From an uncultured Flavobacteriaceae bacterium (GTDB lineage Bacteria; Bacteroidota; Bacteroidia; Flavobacteriales; Flavobacteriaceae), in assembly GCA_947500585.1 (NCBI GenBank), contig CANMSN010000003.1:124001-188000 (forward strand): a stretch of 64,000 nt of DNA, read 5' to 3'. Each line of letters begins with the position of its first letter. Positions within the stretch are counted from its first letter, which is position 1. Of the stretch, positions 40,455 through 50,800 are shown in pieces. The position numbers were made by a program, and so were the translations under genes. The notes beneath the pieces were generated by a model. The model saw only the letters and a list, made by a program, of their open reading frames with translations. It ran no database searches and was not told where the DNA came from.

Positions 40455-41108
40455 TTAGTAGCGTTTTCTTTGGCGGTTGCTAGAGCTCTTTTTGTGGTGT
40501 CCGCCTTTTTTATTAGTATTTGAGCTGTATTTTGTTTTTGTTCGTAATAAACTTGAGGAGTCTGATAAATCTTCTTCAGACTTTCGTAAATCGATTTTAC
40601 CCCCAGACAATTCAAACAAATGTTTATAAATAACAGCATCTTCAACAGTATCTTTATTCCAATTTAAAAAACACTTTTTCATGTGGTTTGCTATGGTAAA
40701 AAGCAAGGCTTCTTTTAATTCGCCAGCTTCCCAAGTGTTTGCCACATCAATCATCGTTTTTATATTGTTTCCGTAAAAACGATATTTTGGAAAATTCTGC
40801 GGATATTTTAAAGGCTCAGGACGTTCTTCATAAATTTCCTTTGTTGGAATTTCATAAGGAGAATCGGCATCCAATTCGAAATTAGACATGATAAATAACT
40901 GATCCCAAAGTTTATGTTGAAAGTCTGGAACGTCACGCAAATGGGGTTGCATATTACCCATTACGGCTATGATCCCCTTAGCTATTTTATTACGTTCTTC
41001 TTTTGTTTCTCTGGTTTTAGCGTAATTAATCATTTTCTGCATATGGCGACCATATTCTGGAATGATTAAATGTTCACGCTCTGTGTTGTATTCTAAATCG
41101 TCTATCAA
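40455..41108 (-). CDS. DUF4290 protein
   Basis: 217 residues. The family-defining body (residues 5-170: LEYNTEREHLIIPEYGRHMQ; IKTMIDVANTWEAGELKEAL; LFTIANHMKKCFLNWNKDTV) is intact; the tail is a disordered Ser/Lys/Arg/His-rich stretch (KKGGHHKKSSSNRQRKRY). DUF4290 is confined to Bacteroidetes and commonly sits beside murA, as here. Function unknown; cell-envelope or ribosome-related ideas would be speculation. Confidence 0.9.
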   Translation of the reverse strand: MIDDLEYNTEREHLIIPEYGRHMQKMINYAKTRETKEERNKIAKGIIAVMGNMQPHLRDVPDFQHKLWDQLFIMSNFELDADSPYEIPTKEIYEERPEPLKYPQNFPKYRFYGNNIKTMIDVANTWEAGELKEALLFTIANHMKKCFLNWNKDTVEDAVIYKHLFELSGGKIDLRKSEEDLSDSSSLLRTKTKYSSNTNKKGGHHKKSSSNRQRKRY

Positions 41109-41333
41109 AATAAATATGTAGAGTTAAATGTTTATGCTTGTTTACGCCTATTTAAAAATCTTTGTGAATTTTTATCTTCCACTTTTCATCTTCTATACGT
41201 TAAAATTTAAAACCGCAGCTAAGGCTACGCTTGTAAATTTATGCCTTGATAAAGAAAAAATAAATTTGTTGAATGCTTCAAAAAAAGATATTTGCCAAGA
41301 GTAAGTTATGCCTGCGCAAAATACAAAAAAAAA

Positions 41334-41627
41334 TTAAAGACTTATGACCCCTTCAATTTTTTCTGCAACTTCCTTATATTTAGCTATTACAGCATCTGGA
41401 TTTCGCATTAAAACATTAATGGATATACTGGTATATTTTCCGTTTTTAGAGGCTTTGGTGTTAATAACAGCACCCATATTATCAAAAAGTGCTTCTGTTT
41501 TGGCTATTTTTACAGTATTTGTGGTTACTATAAATTTATACAAATACTCTGATGGCCAAAGCGCTGTGTCGTATAATTGACTTTTTAATTTTTCGTAAAA
41601 TTCGTCTGAATTTGGAGGTGTACTCAT
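41334..41627 (-). CDS. DUF493 (YbeD-like) protein
   Basis: 97 residues. Ferredoxin-like small fold, typical for YbeD: ALWPSEYLYKFIVTTNT, KASKNGKYTSISINVLMRNP, AKYKEVAEKIEGVISL. Likely a regulatory ligand-binding domain of unknown ligand. It is preceded (on its strand) by the divergent ATPase gene. The 225 bases between it and DUF4290 hold nothing I can recognise. Confidence 0.88.
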   Translation of the reverse strand: MSTPPNSDEFYEKLKSQLYDTALWPSEYLYKFIVTTNTVKIAKTEALFDNMGAVINTKASKNGKYTSISINVLMRNPDAVIAKYKEVAEKIEGVISL

Positions 41628-41716
41628 AGCTTTTTAATGAGCTGCAAATATAGGTATTCTTTACATTTTTTTTATAACAGTTAAATTACGATTTTTACAC
41701 TTAAAATCTTGCCAAT

Positions 41717-42256
41717 TTGAATACAAAAAAAATTGTGATTACTGGTGGTCCAGGAACAGGAAAATCAACACTAATAAACGAATTAATTAAAAGGAAATAC
41801 ACCTGTCTTGAAGAAATTTCTAGACAAGTAACTTTAGATGCTAAAAAAGAAGGTATTGACCAGTTGTTTTTAACTAATCCGTTATTATTTAGCGAACTGC
41901 TTTTAAAAGGTAGACACAAACAATATTTGGAAGCGAGTGCATTAGACACCAACCTTGTTTTTTTTGACAGAGGTATTCCCGATGTTTTAGCCTATATGGA
42001 TTTTATTGGTGATGCCTATCCTGAAAGCTTTGTTAACATCTGTAAAACATGTGCATACGATGCTGTTTTTGTTTTAAAACCTTGGAAAGCTATTTACACC
42101 AGTGATAATGAGCGTTACGAGAATTTTGATCAAGCACAAGACATTCATAAACATTTAATAAACACCTATCAATCTTTTAACTATAAACTTATTGATGTCC
42201 CTTTTGATACCGTTGAAAATCGCACAGATTTTATTTTAAAAATTGTTGATATGTAA
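41717..42256 (+). CDS. Small P-loop ATPase (NadR/Ttd14-like AAA domain)
   Basis: 179 residues. Walker A VITGGPGTGKSTLINELI (residues 7-24); EEISRQV; Walker-B-like LVFFDRGIPDVLAYMDF; a lid region DNERYENFDQAQDIHKHL. The size and DRG motif match kinase-like ATPases related to NadR and Ttd14. It starts with TTG and lies two bases before recQ. The substrate is unknown. Confidence 0.83.
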   Translation: MNTKKIVITGGPGTGKSTLINELIKRKYTCLEEISRQVTLDAKKEGIDQLFLTNPLLFSELLLKGRHKQYLEASALDTNLVFFDRGIPDVLAYMDFIGDAYPESFVNICKTCAYDAVFVLKPWKAIYTSDNERYENFDQAQDIHKHLINTYQSFNYKLIDVPFDTVENRTDFILKIVDM

Positions 42257-42258
42257 TT

Positions 42259-44163
42259 ATGGAACACCCCATTAACATATTAGAACGTTATTGGAAATTC
42301 ACTGAATTTAAACCCAACCAAGAAGTCATAATTAATGCCGTACTTGAAGGTGAAGATACTTTTGCGCTACTGCCCACTGGTGGCGGAAAATCCTTATGTT
42401 TTCAAATACCTGCTTTAGTAAAAGACGGTATTTGCATTGTAATTTCGCCATTAATTGCGTTGATGAAAGACCAAGTACAAGCACTAAACGATAAAGGCAT
42501 TAAAGCGATGGCTTTAACTAGTGGTATTTCATACAAAGAATTAGACACCCTTTTAGATAATTGTATTTACGGAAACTACAAGTTTTTATATCTGTCGCCC
42601 GAGCGTTTGCAGCAAGAACTTGTACAAGACAGAATTAGGCAAATGCCTGTAAACTTAATTGCTGTTGATGAAGCGCACTGTATTTCGCAATGGGGAAGTG
42701 ATTTCAGACCTGCCTATAAAAACATTGCGCTTTTACGTCAATTACATCCTACTACAAATGTTATTGCTTTAACGGCTTCTGCAAAACCAGAGGTTGTAGA
42801 TGATATTGTAAAAGAACTTGATTTTATTAAGCCTAAAATATTCAAGCATTCGTTTTACAGAGCCAATTTAGGGTATATGGTGTATCATGAAAATGATAAA
42901 TATTATAGGCTAGAAACCATTCTTAAAAAATATACGGCGTCTTCAATAATTTATGTTAGAAACCGAAAACTAACTTTAGAGATAAGTGCCTTTTTAGAAT
43001 CGAAAAACATATCAGCAACATTTTATCATGGTGGTTTAGATAATAATGAAAAGGATAAGCATATGACCGCGTGGTTACATAACCAAAAACAAGTTATGGT
43101 AGCTACAAATGCCTTTGGTATGGGCATAGATAAACCCGATGTTAAAACCGTAATTCATTTAAATTTACCCGAGAGTATTGAAAGTTATTTTCAAGAAGCA
43201 GGTCGTGCAGGCAGAAATGGAGACAAGGCTTTTGCCGTTATTCTAAAAAATAACAGTGATGAAGTTTTAGTTAAAAATCAGTTTTTAGACGTTTTACCAA
43301 CTGTTCCTTTTGTAAAGCAAGTGTACAGAAAACTATGTAATTATTTTCAAATATCGTATGGTGAGGGCGAATACCTAACCTTCGATTTTGATTTTAATGC
43401 CTTTTGTAAAACGTATCATTTTAGTAGTATTTTATGCTATAACGCTTTATTGTTATTAGACAGAAATAGCGTGATTACACTATCTAAACAGTTTAAAAAT
43501 AATGTTTCGGCACAATTTATAATAAGCAGCAATACGCTTTTTAATTATTTAGAAACGCATAAAGATTTTAATTTAATAGTAAAATCGATGCTTAGAATGT
43601 ATGGTGGTATTTTTGATAATGACACAAAAATAAATACATTTAAAATTGCCGAAAAAGCATCAGTAAGTGAATCTGTTTTAATAAAGATCTTGCGTCAATT
43701 AGAAAGTGATGCAATTATAACTTTAAATTTAGCAAAAACAGATGCACAAGTTACGTTTATTCAGCCTCGTGAAGATGACAAAACGATTAACCGTATAGCA
43801 ACTATTATAGAGCAGCAAAACACATTAAAGCAACATCAAGTTGCAGCCATGATTAACTATATTGAGAATGAGTCGGTTTGCAAAAGCATGCAACTCCTCT
43901 CCTATTTTGGCGAAACAGCTATAAAACCTTGTGGTATATGTTCAGTTTGTATTAAAAAAACTAAAACCGATAAACCAGAAGATTTAAAACAGTTGAAAAA
44001 AAGGATTATAGAATTGTTAGAGCATGGTGATAAATCATCAAGAAATATTATTACTACTTTAAACGCCACAGAAGAAAAGACAAAAGCGGTATTAAAATTG
44101 TTATTAGAACATAACATCATTACCACAACACAAAAAAACACATATAAATTAAATCATTTATGA
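42259..44163 (+). CDS. recQ: ATP-dependent DNA helicase RecQ (short form)
   Basis: 634 residues. Helicase motifs: FKPNQEVI (motif 0), LLPTGGGKSLCFQIPA (I), AVDEAHCISQWGSDFRP (II), LTASAKPEV (III), ATNAFGMGIDKPDV (V), QEAGRAGRNGD (VI). The zinc subdomain Cys are in CKSMQLLSYFG and PCGICSVC. The C-terminus is winged-helix-like; no HRDC domain is evident, as in the short Bacteroidetes paralogue. It unwinds DNA 3'-5' in recombination and repair. Its TGA overlaps the fmt ATG. Confidence 0.94.
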   Translation: MEHPINILERYWKFTEFKPNQEVIINAVLEGEDTFALLPTGGGKSLCFQIPALVKDGICIVISPLIALMKDQVQALNDKGIKAMALTSGISYKELDTLLDNCIYGNYKFLYLSPERLQQELVQDRIRQMPVNLIAVDEAHCISQWGSDFRPAYKNIALLRQLHPTTNVIALTASAKPEVVDDIVKELDFIKPKIFKHSFYRANLGYMVYHENDKYYRLETILKKYTASSIIYVRNRKLTLEISAFLESKNISATFYHGGLDNNEKDKHMTAWLHNQKQVMVATNAFGMGIDKPDVKTVIHLNLPESIESYFQEAGRAGRNGDKAFAVILKNNSDEVLVKNQFLDVLPTVPFVKQVYRKLCNYFQISYGEGEYLTFDFDFNAFCKTYHFSSILCYNALLLLDRNSVITLSKQFKNNVSAQFIISSNTLFNYLETHKDFNLIVKSMLRMYGGIFDNDTKINTFKIAEKASVSESVLIKILRQLESDAIITLNLAKTDAQVTFIQPREDDKTINRIATIIEQQNTLKQHQVAAMINYIENESVCKSMQLLSYFGETAIKPCGICSVCIKKTKTDKPEDLKQLKKRIIELLEHGDKSSRNIITTLNATEEKTKAVLKLLLEHNIITTTQKNTYKLNHL

Positions 44164-45107
44164 TGGATTTAAGAATTGTATTTATGGGCACGCCCGATTT
44201 TGCAGTAACAACTTTAAAAGCTTTAGTTGAAAATAAGTATAACATTGTTGGCGTAATTACAGCACCCGATAGACCTGCAGGTCGCGGACGTAAACTTAAC
44301 GAAAGTGCGGTAAAGCAATATGCTAAATCGCAAAACCTAACTATTTTACAACCCACCAATTTAAAAGCTGAAGACTTTATAAATGAATTAAAAGCACTTA
44401 AAGCCAATCTTCAAATAGTTGTGGCTTTTAGAATGCTTCCAAAAGTAGTTTGGCAAATGCCAGAATATGGAACCTTTAATTTGCATGCGTCCTTATTACC
44501 TAATTACCGCGGTGCAGCCCCAATTAATTGGGCAATTATTAATGGAGAAACTAAAACTGGTGTGTCTACTTTTTTTATTGATGAAAAAATTGATACTGGC
44601 GAAATGATTCTTCAAAAGGAAATAGATATAGATGCTGAGGAAAATGCAGGAAAGCTTCATGATAAATTAATGCATGAAGGAAGCGAACTCGTATTAAGTA
44701 CTGTTTCTTTAATTCAAAAGGGAAACGTTAAAACTATACCCCAAACAGAAACTGAGGATATTAAAACAGCTTACAAACTAAATAAAGATAATTGTAAAAT
44801 TGATTGGAGTGATACCATAGACAATATATATAATAAAATTAGAGGCTTAAGTCCGTATCCAGGAGCTTGGTGTACTTTAGTTAATGGTGATGATAATTTG
44901 GACATTAAAATTTATAGTACAAAAAAAGAACACATTAACCACACTTTTGAAGTAGGAAGTATACTATATACAAAGAAAGAATTAAAGGTAGCCGTAAAAA
45001 ATGGTTACATTTTAATTGAAAAAATTAAACTTCCAGGTAAAAAAATGATGGATATAAAATCGCTCTTAAATGGTTACTCATTTCAAACGGATGCCAAAAT
45101 GCGCTAA
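44160..45107 (+). CDS. fmt: Methionyl-tRNA formyltransferase
   Basis: 315 residues. The formyl-donor domain has IVFMGTPDFAVTTLKAL, ITAPDRPAGRGRKLNES, the catalytic NLHASLLPNYRGAAPINWAI with the Asn/His, and IDTGEMIL. The C-terminal barrel (KIDWSDTIDNIYNKIRGLSP; PGAWCTL) binds tRNA. It formylates initiator Met-tRNA. Two ATGs (44160, 44163) are possible; the first forms an ATGA overlap with recQ. Confidence 0.95.
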   Translation: MMDLRIVFMGTPDFAVTTLKALVENKYNIVGVITAPDRPAGRGRKLNESAVKQYAKSQNLTILQPTNLKAEDFINELKALKANLQIVVAFRMLPKVVWQMPEYGTFNLHASLLPNYRGAAPINWAIINGETKTGVSTFFIDEKIDTGEMILQKEIDIDAEENAGKLHDKLMHEGSELVLSTVSLIQKGNVKTIPQTETEDIKTAYKLNKDNCKIDWSDTIDNIYNKIRGLSPYPGAWCTLVNGDDNLDIKIYSTKKEHINHTFEVGSILYTKKELKVAVKNGYILIEKIKLPGKKMMDIKSLLNGYSFQTDAKMR

Positions 45108-45211
45108 ACCCTTATTGCCATTGATTTTTCAAAATATTCGGCAAAATACATCACCTTTATTAACAAATGTATAAAGTTATCAACAATACCCTGTATTTCC
45201 TTTGCTATTAC

Positions 45212-45241
45212 TTGTGTGATTGCATAATCCGTATAAATTTG
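45212..45241 (+). promoter_or_regulatory. Complete Bacteroidetes-type promoter of the HU gene
   Basis: TTG at 45212-45214, 19-base spacer, then TAAATTTG at 45234-45241. Both elements and the spacing fit the Bacteroidetes -33/-7 consensus. The leader to the ATG at 45297 is about 50 bases. Confidence 0.7.
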
Positions 45242-45296
45242 TGTAGGATTTAACAAAAAATGTTTAACCAATTTATTAATAATTAAATATTACATT

Positions 45297-45569
45297 ATGA
45301 ACAAAACAGATTTAATCGATGCAATGGCAGAACACGCAGGAATTACTAAAGCAGCTGCTAAGAAAGCATTAGAATGTGCGATCATTGAAATTGAAGGTGC
45401 ATTACAAAAAGGAAACAGAGTTTCTTTAGTAGGTTTTGGTTCTTGGTCAGTTTCTAAGAGAGCTGCAAGAGAAGGAAGAAACCCACAAACTGGAGCAACT
45501 ATTAAAATTAAAGCTAAAAACGTTGTTAAGTTTAAAGCTGGATCTGATTTATCAAGTGCAGTAAACTAA
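45297..45569 (+). CDS. hup: HU-type histone-like DNA-binding protein
   Basis: 90 residues, the normal HU length. MNKTDLIDAMAEHAGITKAA, AKKALECAIIEIEGALQKGN, then the beta-arm with GSWSVSKRAAREGRNPQTGA and KNVVKFKAGSDL. HU dimers bend and wrap DNA in the nucleoid. It has its own promoter and a strong terminator, consistent with high monocistronic expression. Confidence 0.96.
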   Translation: MNKTDLIDAMAEHAGITKAAAKKALECAIIEIEGALQKGNRVSLVGFGSWSVSKRAAREGRNPQTGATIKIKAKNVVKFKAGSDLSSAVN

Positions 45570-45592
45570 GATTTACTTCTTAATAATTTAGG

Positions 45593-45624
45593 AAATGCCT
45601 TCAAGTTTTTGAAGGCATTTTTGT
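45593..45624 (+). terminator. Terminator of the HU gene
   Basis: Perfect 12-bp stem AAATGCCTTCAA/TTGAAGGCATTT (45593-45604 and 45609-45620) with loop GTTT, followed by TTGTTT. Confidence 0.9.
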
Positions 45625-45693
45625 TTAATAACGGCAAAACAGTTGCTTTTTTAATAAATTAATCTTAGATTTAGTTATTAATAACTAAAATTT

Positions 45694-46254
45694 ATGGTAA
45701 CATCAAAACCTAAAAAAGGCGATTTACTCATCGCAGAACCTGCAATAATTGGCGATGTTTCTTTCAATCGTTCTATAGTTTTGTTAGCAGACCATACAGA
45801 AGAAGGATCTATTGGTTTTATACTAAACAAACCTTTAAAATACACTATTAACGATTTAGTTCCAGAAGTAGAAGCTACATTTAAAGTTTATAACGGCGGT
45901 CCTGTAGAACAGGATAACCTTTATTTTATTCATAAAATCCCACATTTAATTCCGAATAGTATAGAAATTTCCTTAGGCATTTTTTGGGGAGGCGATTTTA
46001 GTAAAGTTGCAGATCAAATATCTAATAACACCATTAAAGAAGGTGATATTCGATTCTTTCTTGGTTATTCAGGTTGGGACACCAATCAATTAGAAGAAGA
46101 ACTTAAGGCCAATTCTTGGGTTGTAACTGAAAATAGTTACAAAAAGAATATTATAGAAAAAGACTATGAATCTTTTTGGAAAGAAAAAATGTTAGAATTT
46201 GGTGGCGAATATAGCATTTGGTCTAATGCGCCAGAAAACCCAAGTTATAATTAA
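45694..46254 (+). CDS. YqgE/AlgH family protein
   Basis: 186 residues: PKKGDLLIAEPAIIGDVSFN, RSIVLLADHTEEGSIGFILN, YNGGPVEQDNLYFIHK and the FLGYSGWDTNQLEEEL motif. The fold is known, but the molecular function of the family is not; in pseudomonads it influences alginate transcription. Convergent with the aminotransferase gene, with a four-base overlap at the stops. Confidence 0.93.
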   Translation: MVTSKPKKGDLLIAEPAIIGDVSFNRSIVLLADHTEEGSIGFILNKPLKYTINDLVPEVEATFKVYNGGPVEQDNLYFIHKIPHLIPNSIEISLGIFWGGDFSKVADQISNNTIKEGDIRFFLGYSGWDTNQLEEELKANSWVVTENSYKKNIIEKDYESFWKEKMLEFGGEYSIWSNAPENPSYN

Positions 46255-47093
46255 CTTAATCTTATCTTCACATTCAGCTTTTGCAGCAGTAATTTAGATG
46301 CCTCATTTGCGAAAACCTTTTTTCTGTATTTACTAATAGGTTGAATACCAACAATAACATTTGTAATAAAAAGTTCATCGGCTTTTTGAAGCTCAAAAGG
46401 TGAAATTGGTTCTTCAATTAACTCATATTCAGAACTACTTTTTATAATTTCAATAACTTGTTTACGCATAACACCTTTTAAACATCCATTATTAATTGGT
46501 GGTGTTTTAATCACATTATCTTTAACTAAAAATACATTTCCATTAAGCGCTTCAATAACTTGTTTCTCTGTATTTAAAATTAAGCAGTTGTTCAACTTAT
46601 TTTCTTTAGCATAAATACTTCCAACAACGTGTAAGGCTTTATTGTTTGTTTTTAATGTAGATAATAAACTAGGCGATACATAGTAATCTTTAAACAAATC
46701 TACCTCATAAAAATGATCTTGAAGCACGTAAAAATCATTTTCAATAGGTTTCACAGAAATAATGAAACTTATATGGTTTGTTTCTGGTAAATACAAACCG
46801 CCTTCATTTCTAAAAACCGTTAGTTTTACTCTTGAAGATGCGTTTGTTAGTTCGTTAGCCTTTAATGTATTTTGTATTTGGGCTTCTAAAAATTCCATGG
46901 TAAAATTCATTGGAATTTCCATACGCATAATACGCATTGAGGCCATTAATCTAAAATAATGATCTTCCCAAAACAGTAATTTTCCATAAGATGATTTTAT
47001 AGTTTCAAAAAGTGCATCACCATATGCTAACCCTCTATTTTGTATAGATAGTAAGGTAGTGTCCTCTAAAATATTTCCATTAAAATTCGTCAT
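46251..47093 (-). CDS. Class IV aminotransferase (aminodeoxychorismate lyase/branched-chain type)
   Basis: 280 residues, fold-type IV PLP enzyme. NRGLAYGDALFETIKSSYGK at the N-terminus, the PLP Lys in LKTNNKALHVVGSIYAKENK, VIEALNGNVFLVKDNVIKTP with the conserved Glu/Asn, and a C-terminal ITNVIVGIQPI. Members include 4-amino-4-deoxychorismate lyase (PabC), D-amino-acid and branched-chain aminotransferases. The size and the EALNGNVF form suggest PabC-like activity, but the substrate is not certain. Confidence 0.85.
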   Translation of the reverse strand: MTNFNGNILEDTTLLSIQNRGLAYGDALFETIKSSYGKLLFWEDHYFRLMASMRIMRMEIPMNFTMEFLEAQIQNTLKANELTNASSRVKLTVFRNEGGLYLPETNHISFIISVKPIENDFYVLQDHFYEVDLFKDYYVSPSLLSTLKTNNKALHVVGSIYAKENKLNNCLILNTEKQVIEALNGNVFLVKDNVIKTPPINNGCLKGVMRKQVIEIIKSSSEYELIEEPISPFELQKADELFITNVIVGIQPISKYRKKVFANEASKLLLQKLNVKIRLS

Positions 47094-47158
47094 AAAAGAA
47101 GCCCAGTCTCTAGGTTATTGAGAATGGGCAAATATAATTTAAAAATATAGTTATATAA

Positions 47159-47554
47159 TTATGAGGAACCTAATACTTGTTTTAAATCTGAAATTTGATT
47201 TGTCCACAGCATTTTAGCTTCATCAACCTCATCATCATCATCAGCAAAATCAGTAATCATTAATGATACATCTTTGGTAATTTCGTCTACTTGTATTCTA
47301 ATTTCAAAATAGCAGGTTAAATCATCGTCTTCATCAGCTATCCACCTAAACTTTACGCGTTCTCCACTTTTTTTATTTAACAGTTTAGCTTGTTCTTCAC
47401 TATCATCCCAAATAAAAGTAAATAACTCACCACGAGAATTCACGTTGTCTGAAAACCACTCTGATAAGCCCGAAGGAGTCGATATATATTGATATAATAA
47501 CTGTGGGGAAGCTTGAATAGGAAATTCTATTTCAAATTTAACTTTATCGTCCAT
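47159..47554 (-). CDS. START-like (AHSA1-related) domain protein
   Basis: 131 residues: KFEIEFPIQASPQLLYQYIS, TPSGLSEWFSDNV, FTFIWDDSEEQAKLLNKKSG, and a C-terminal helix TNQISDLKQVLG. An acidic central stretch (DFADDDDEVDEA) is unusual in its length. Bacteroidetes homologues are single-copy and widely conserved, with no known ligand. It is upstream of the aminotransferase gene on the same strand. Confidence 0.85.
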   Translation of the reverse strand: MDDKVKFEIEFPIQASPQLLYQYISTPSGLSEWFSDNVNSRGELFTFIWDDSEEQAKLLNKKSGERVKFRWIADEDDDLTCYFEIRIQVDEITKDVSLMITDFADDDDEVDEAKMLWTNQISDLKQVLGSS

Positions 47555-47641
47555 AAATATATTTAAGATTTGTGTTGCTCAATATATACATTAATTGATA
47601 AGATTTACAATTATTTATGAAAATATTTTACATAACTTATG

Positions 47642-47672
47642 TTTGCAAGGGTTAATTTTGTTATTATATTTG
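47642..47672 (+). promoter_or_regulatory. Promoter of the tRNA-Met gene
   Basis: TTTG at 47642-47645, a 19-base spacer and TATATTTG at 47665-47672, an exact fit to the Bacteroidetes consensus. The -7 box ends 12 bases before the tRNA. Confidence 0.75.
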
Positions 47673-47684
47673 CAACCTCAAAAA

Positions 47685-47758
47685 GGCGAGGTAGCTCAGT
47701 TGGTTAGAGCGTCGGATTCATAACCCGGAGGTCGGGGGATCGTGCCCCCCTCTCGCTA
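47685..47758 (+). tRNA. tRNA-Met, anticodon CAT
   Basis: A 74-base cloverleaf: acceptor GGCGAGG with TCTCGCT (two G-U pairs), D arm GCTCAGTTGGTTAGAGC, anticodon arm TCGGA-TTCATAA-CCCGG with CAT, variable AGGTC, T arm GGGGG-ATCGTGC-CCCCC, discriminator A; CCA is not encoded. The acceptor start is paired, so it is elongator or Ile2-type, not initiator. Oddities: the T loop is ATCGTGC where TTCRANY is usual, and the last anticodon-stem pair is A-C. Confidence 0.93.
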
Positions 47759-47773
47759 CAAAGTAAACAAAGG

Positions 47774-47806
47774 AAAACCCAAGATTTAATTTCTTGGGTT
47801 TTTTGT
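47774..47806 (+). terminator. Terminator of the tRNA-Met gene
   Basis: Perfect 11-bp stem AAAACCCAAGA/TCTTGGGTTTT (47774-47784 and 47792-47802), seven-base loop, with the T run TTTT at the 3' side. The A run at the 5' side may also terminate readthrough from the minus strand. Confidence 0.9.
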
Positions 47807-47859
47807 TAGGTACAACATAGGTAAAACATTTTGCTTTTTTTATAGCCACTATTCAAACT

Positions 47860-50800
47860 TTATGTACTTTTAATTCTATTTTTTTTCAAAAACTCTGATG
47901 GTGAAACACCATGAAGTTTTTTAAATGATGATGAAAAATATGAATTAGATTCAATACCAATTTGGTACATCACTTCTACAACATTAAAACCTTCGTTGCT
48001 CTTTAAAAGTTCAGCAGCACGCTGTAACCTATAATTTCTTATGTATACATTGGGTATTTGCCCAGTAAGTTGCTTTAAACGTTTATAAAAATGTGATGTA
48101 CTTAAATAGGCTTCTTTAGAAAGCTCCTCAACACCAAAATTAGAATCGGATAAGTTTTTTTCCATGATTTTAACTATGTTTTCTAAAAATAATTTATCTT
48201 TTTTAGATAATTCTAAATCATTATTATTTGTTTTTGGAAGGAGGCTGTTTTTAGAGAAGTATTTTTTAATTTGTGCGTTAATCTGAATTAATTTATCAAT
48301 ACGCAATTCTAAATGCTTTAAAGAAAAAGGTTTGCTTATGTAGTCATCGGCTCCAAACTCAAGTCCTTTTATAATATTATCATTATCTCCCAAAGCTGTT
48401 AATAATAAAACGGGAATGTGGCAAGTATCTAGGTTAGACTTTATTTTTTCACAAAATTCGTAGCCATCCATTTCTGGCATCATAACATCACTTACTATCA
48501 AATCAGGTTCTTTTAATTTGATTTTCTCAAATGCTTCAATGCCATTACTAGCTATTATCACGTTATACTTCACTGAAAGCTCTGCCATTAAAAAATTCTG
48601 GACATCTTCCTCATTCTCTACAACTAGTATTGTATATTCCTTTTCATCTTTAACCTCGACAGATTTTACATCTGATTCATTAACCGTGTTAGATAAGGGT
48701 ACCCAATCTTTAATATATGATTTAACATCTAAATTATTGTTATCTAATAAATAATCGTCTTTTGGTTTTGATGGTATTTTTACAGAAAATCGTGTTTCAA
48801 TTCCTGGATTACTTTTTGCTGAAATTTCTCCATTAAATAGGTTAACTAATGATTTACAAAAAGATAATCCAATACCGCCGCCACTAACATCACCTTCCTT
48901 GTTTCCTAATTGATAAAATCGTTCAAAAATATTATCCAGATTTTCTGGCGGAATGCCTTTTCCAGTATCAACTACATCTATATTGATAATTTTTTCTCCT
49001 GAAAGCTCAGTTATTCCTGCCTCAATATTAATATTACCTTGTGCAGGTGTGTTCTTGAAGGAGTTTGAAAGTAGATTAAAAATAATACGTTCAAATTTTT
49101 CGACGTCAACAACAATTTCTTCATTGGGTTGGGTAATTTTAAAAAAGAAATTTATATTTTTTTCTAGAGCATAATTTTCAAAAGCTTCGGTTATAGGATA
49201 AATAAAATCTCCCAAAGTGCATTTAACTAGATTTAGATTGATACGCCCCTGTTCTGCTTGCCTGAACGTAATTAATTGATCTGCTAAACTTAAAAGTCTT
49301 TTGGTGTTCTTTTGAATTAGAGTTAAATATCTATTATTGTTAGTATCTGAATTATTAGCAATAATACGCTCTAAAGGCCCAGAAATTAAAGTTAAAGGCG
49401 TTCTGAATTCATGTGCTAAATTTGTGAAATATTGGAATTTACCTTGGTTTATAATTTCTATCCTTTCCTTATCTTTTTTCTCGTATTTAAGGCCTTGTTT
49501 TAGTTTTTCGTGTTGTACGAAATAAATTATAATTCCTATACAAATTGATACCGTTAAAACAAAAAACAACAAATAACTCCACCAAGTATTATACCAAGGC
49601 GGTAAAATTTCAACTGATAATTGTTTATCAGTATCACTCCAAACACCATCGCCATTAGCTGCTTTTATTCTGAATACATAATCTCCTGCCGATAGGTTGG
49701 TATAGGTTACCGTGGCTCTTCCTGTTGACTCTTCAATCCAATCATCATTAAACCCTTCTAATTTATAAGCTAATTTATTTTTTGAAGGGACAGAAGTGTG
49801 TTTTACTGCCAAATTAAAAGATAAGATTGTCTGGTTTTGACTGATGGAGATACTTTCTGTTTCAGATATCGACTTATCTAGCACAACCTTATTATCTATT
49901 TTTTCACCGATTTTAACTAACTTATTATCAATTAATAACGAAGTGATTAAAACTTCTGGTGCTTGTGTATTCAGCTTAATAGATTCTGGTTTAAAAATTG
50001 TTAATCCATTTAATCCTCCAAAATAAAAATAACCTGATTTGCCCTTAAAGTAAGCGCCTTGCCTAAAGTTATTTTGGTCTAAACCATCTCTTATATCATA
50101 AACATTAGTTTCGCTATCTTCAATATTAAACTTAACCAAACCCATATCTGTACTAAGCCATAGATGTGAATTACCGTCTTGTAAAATGCCATAAATAACA
50201 TCGCCTGGTAAAATATCGTCTTTTCTAAAATATTCAATTTTAATTGGTAGACCTTCTCTATTTAATGTCATTTTATTTAAACCACCTCCAAAAGTGCCTA
50301 TCCATAAGTGGTTTTTCTTTTTATGAAGCGTAAAAATATCATTATAACTTAATCTAATATCTTTGCTTTGGGTATTATATTCTTGGTCTATAACAATTTT
50401 ATCTTCTTTAAAAGTAGCATGTAAGAGTCCTTTAGTTGTACCAAACCAAAACGAATTATCATTATCTTTTATAATAATTTGCAAACATTCATCTTTTAAA
50501 TCATAAATTGATTTTATATTTAATAATGGTTTATTACTTTTTTCAAGGTCTTTCCAAGGGTTTTCTACCACTAAAATCTCATTTCCTCCTAAAAGCATAT
50601 GCGTTTCATCAATTTGAATGATTTCCCATATTGGATTTATGGCATATGAATTCCCCTTGTTTTTAAAAACTGCGGTTTTAAACTCCTTTTTTAACGGATT
50701 ATAAACGATTACTGAATTATCTAAACCCAACCATATAAAGCCATTTTCAGCTTCATAAATACATCGAACAATATCTCCATCGTCCATAAATGATTTTGCA

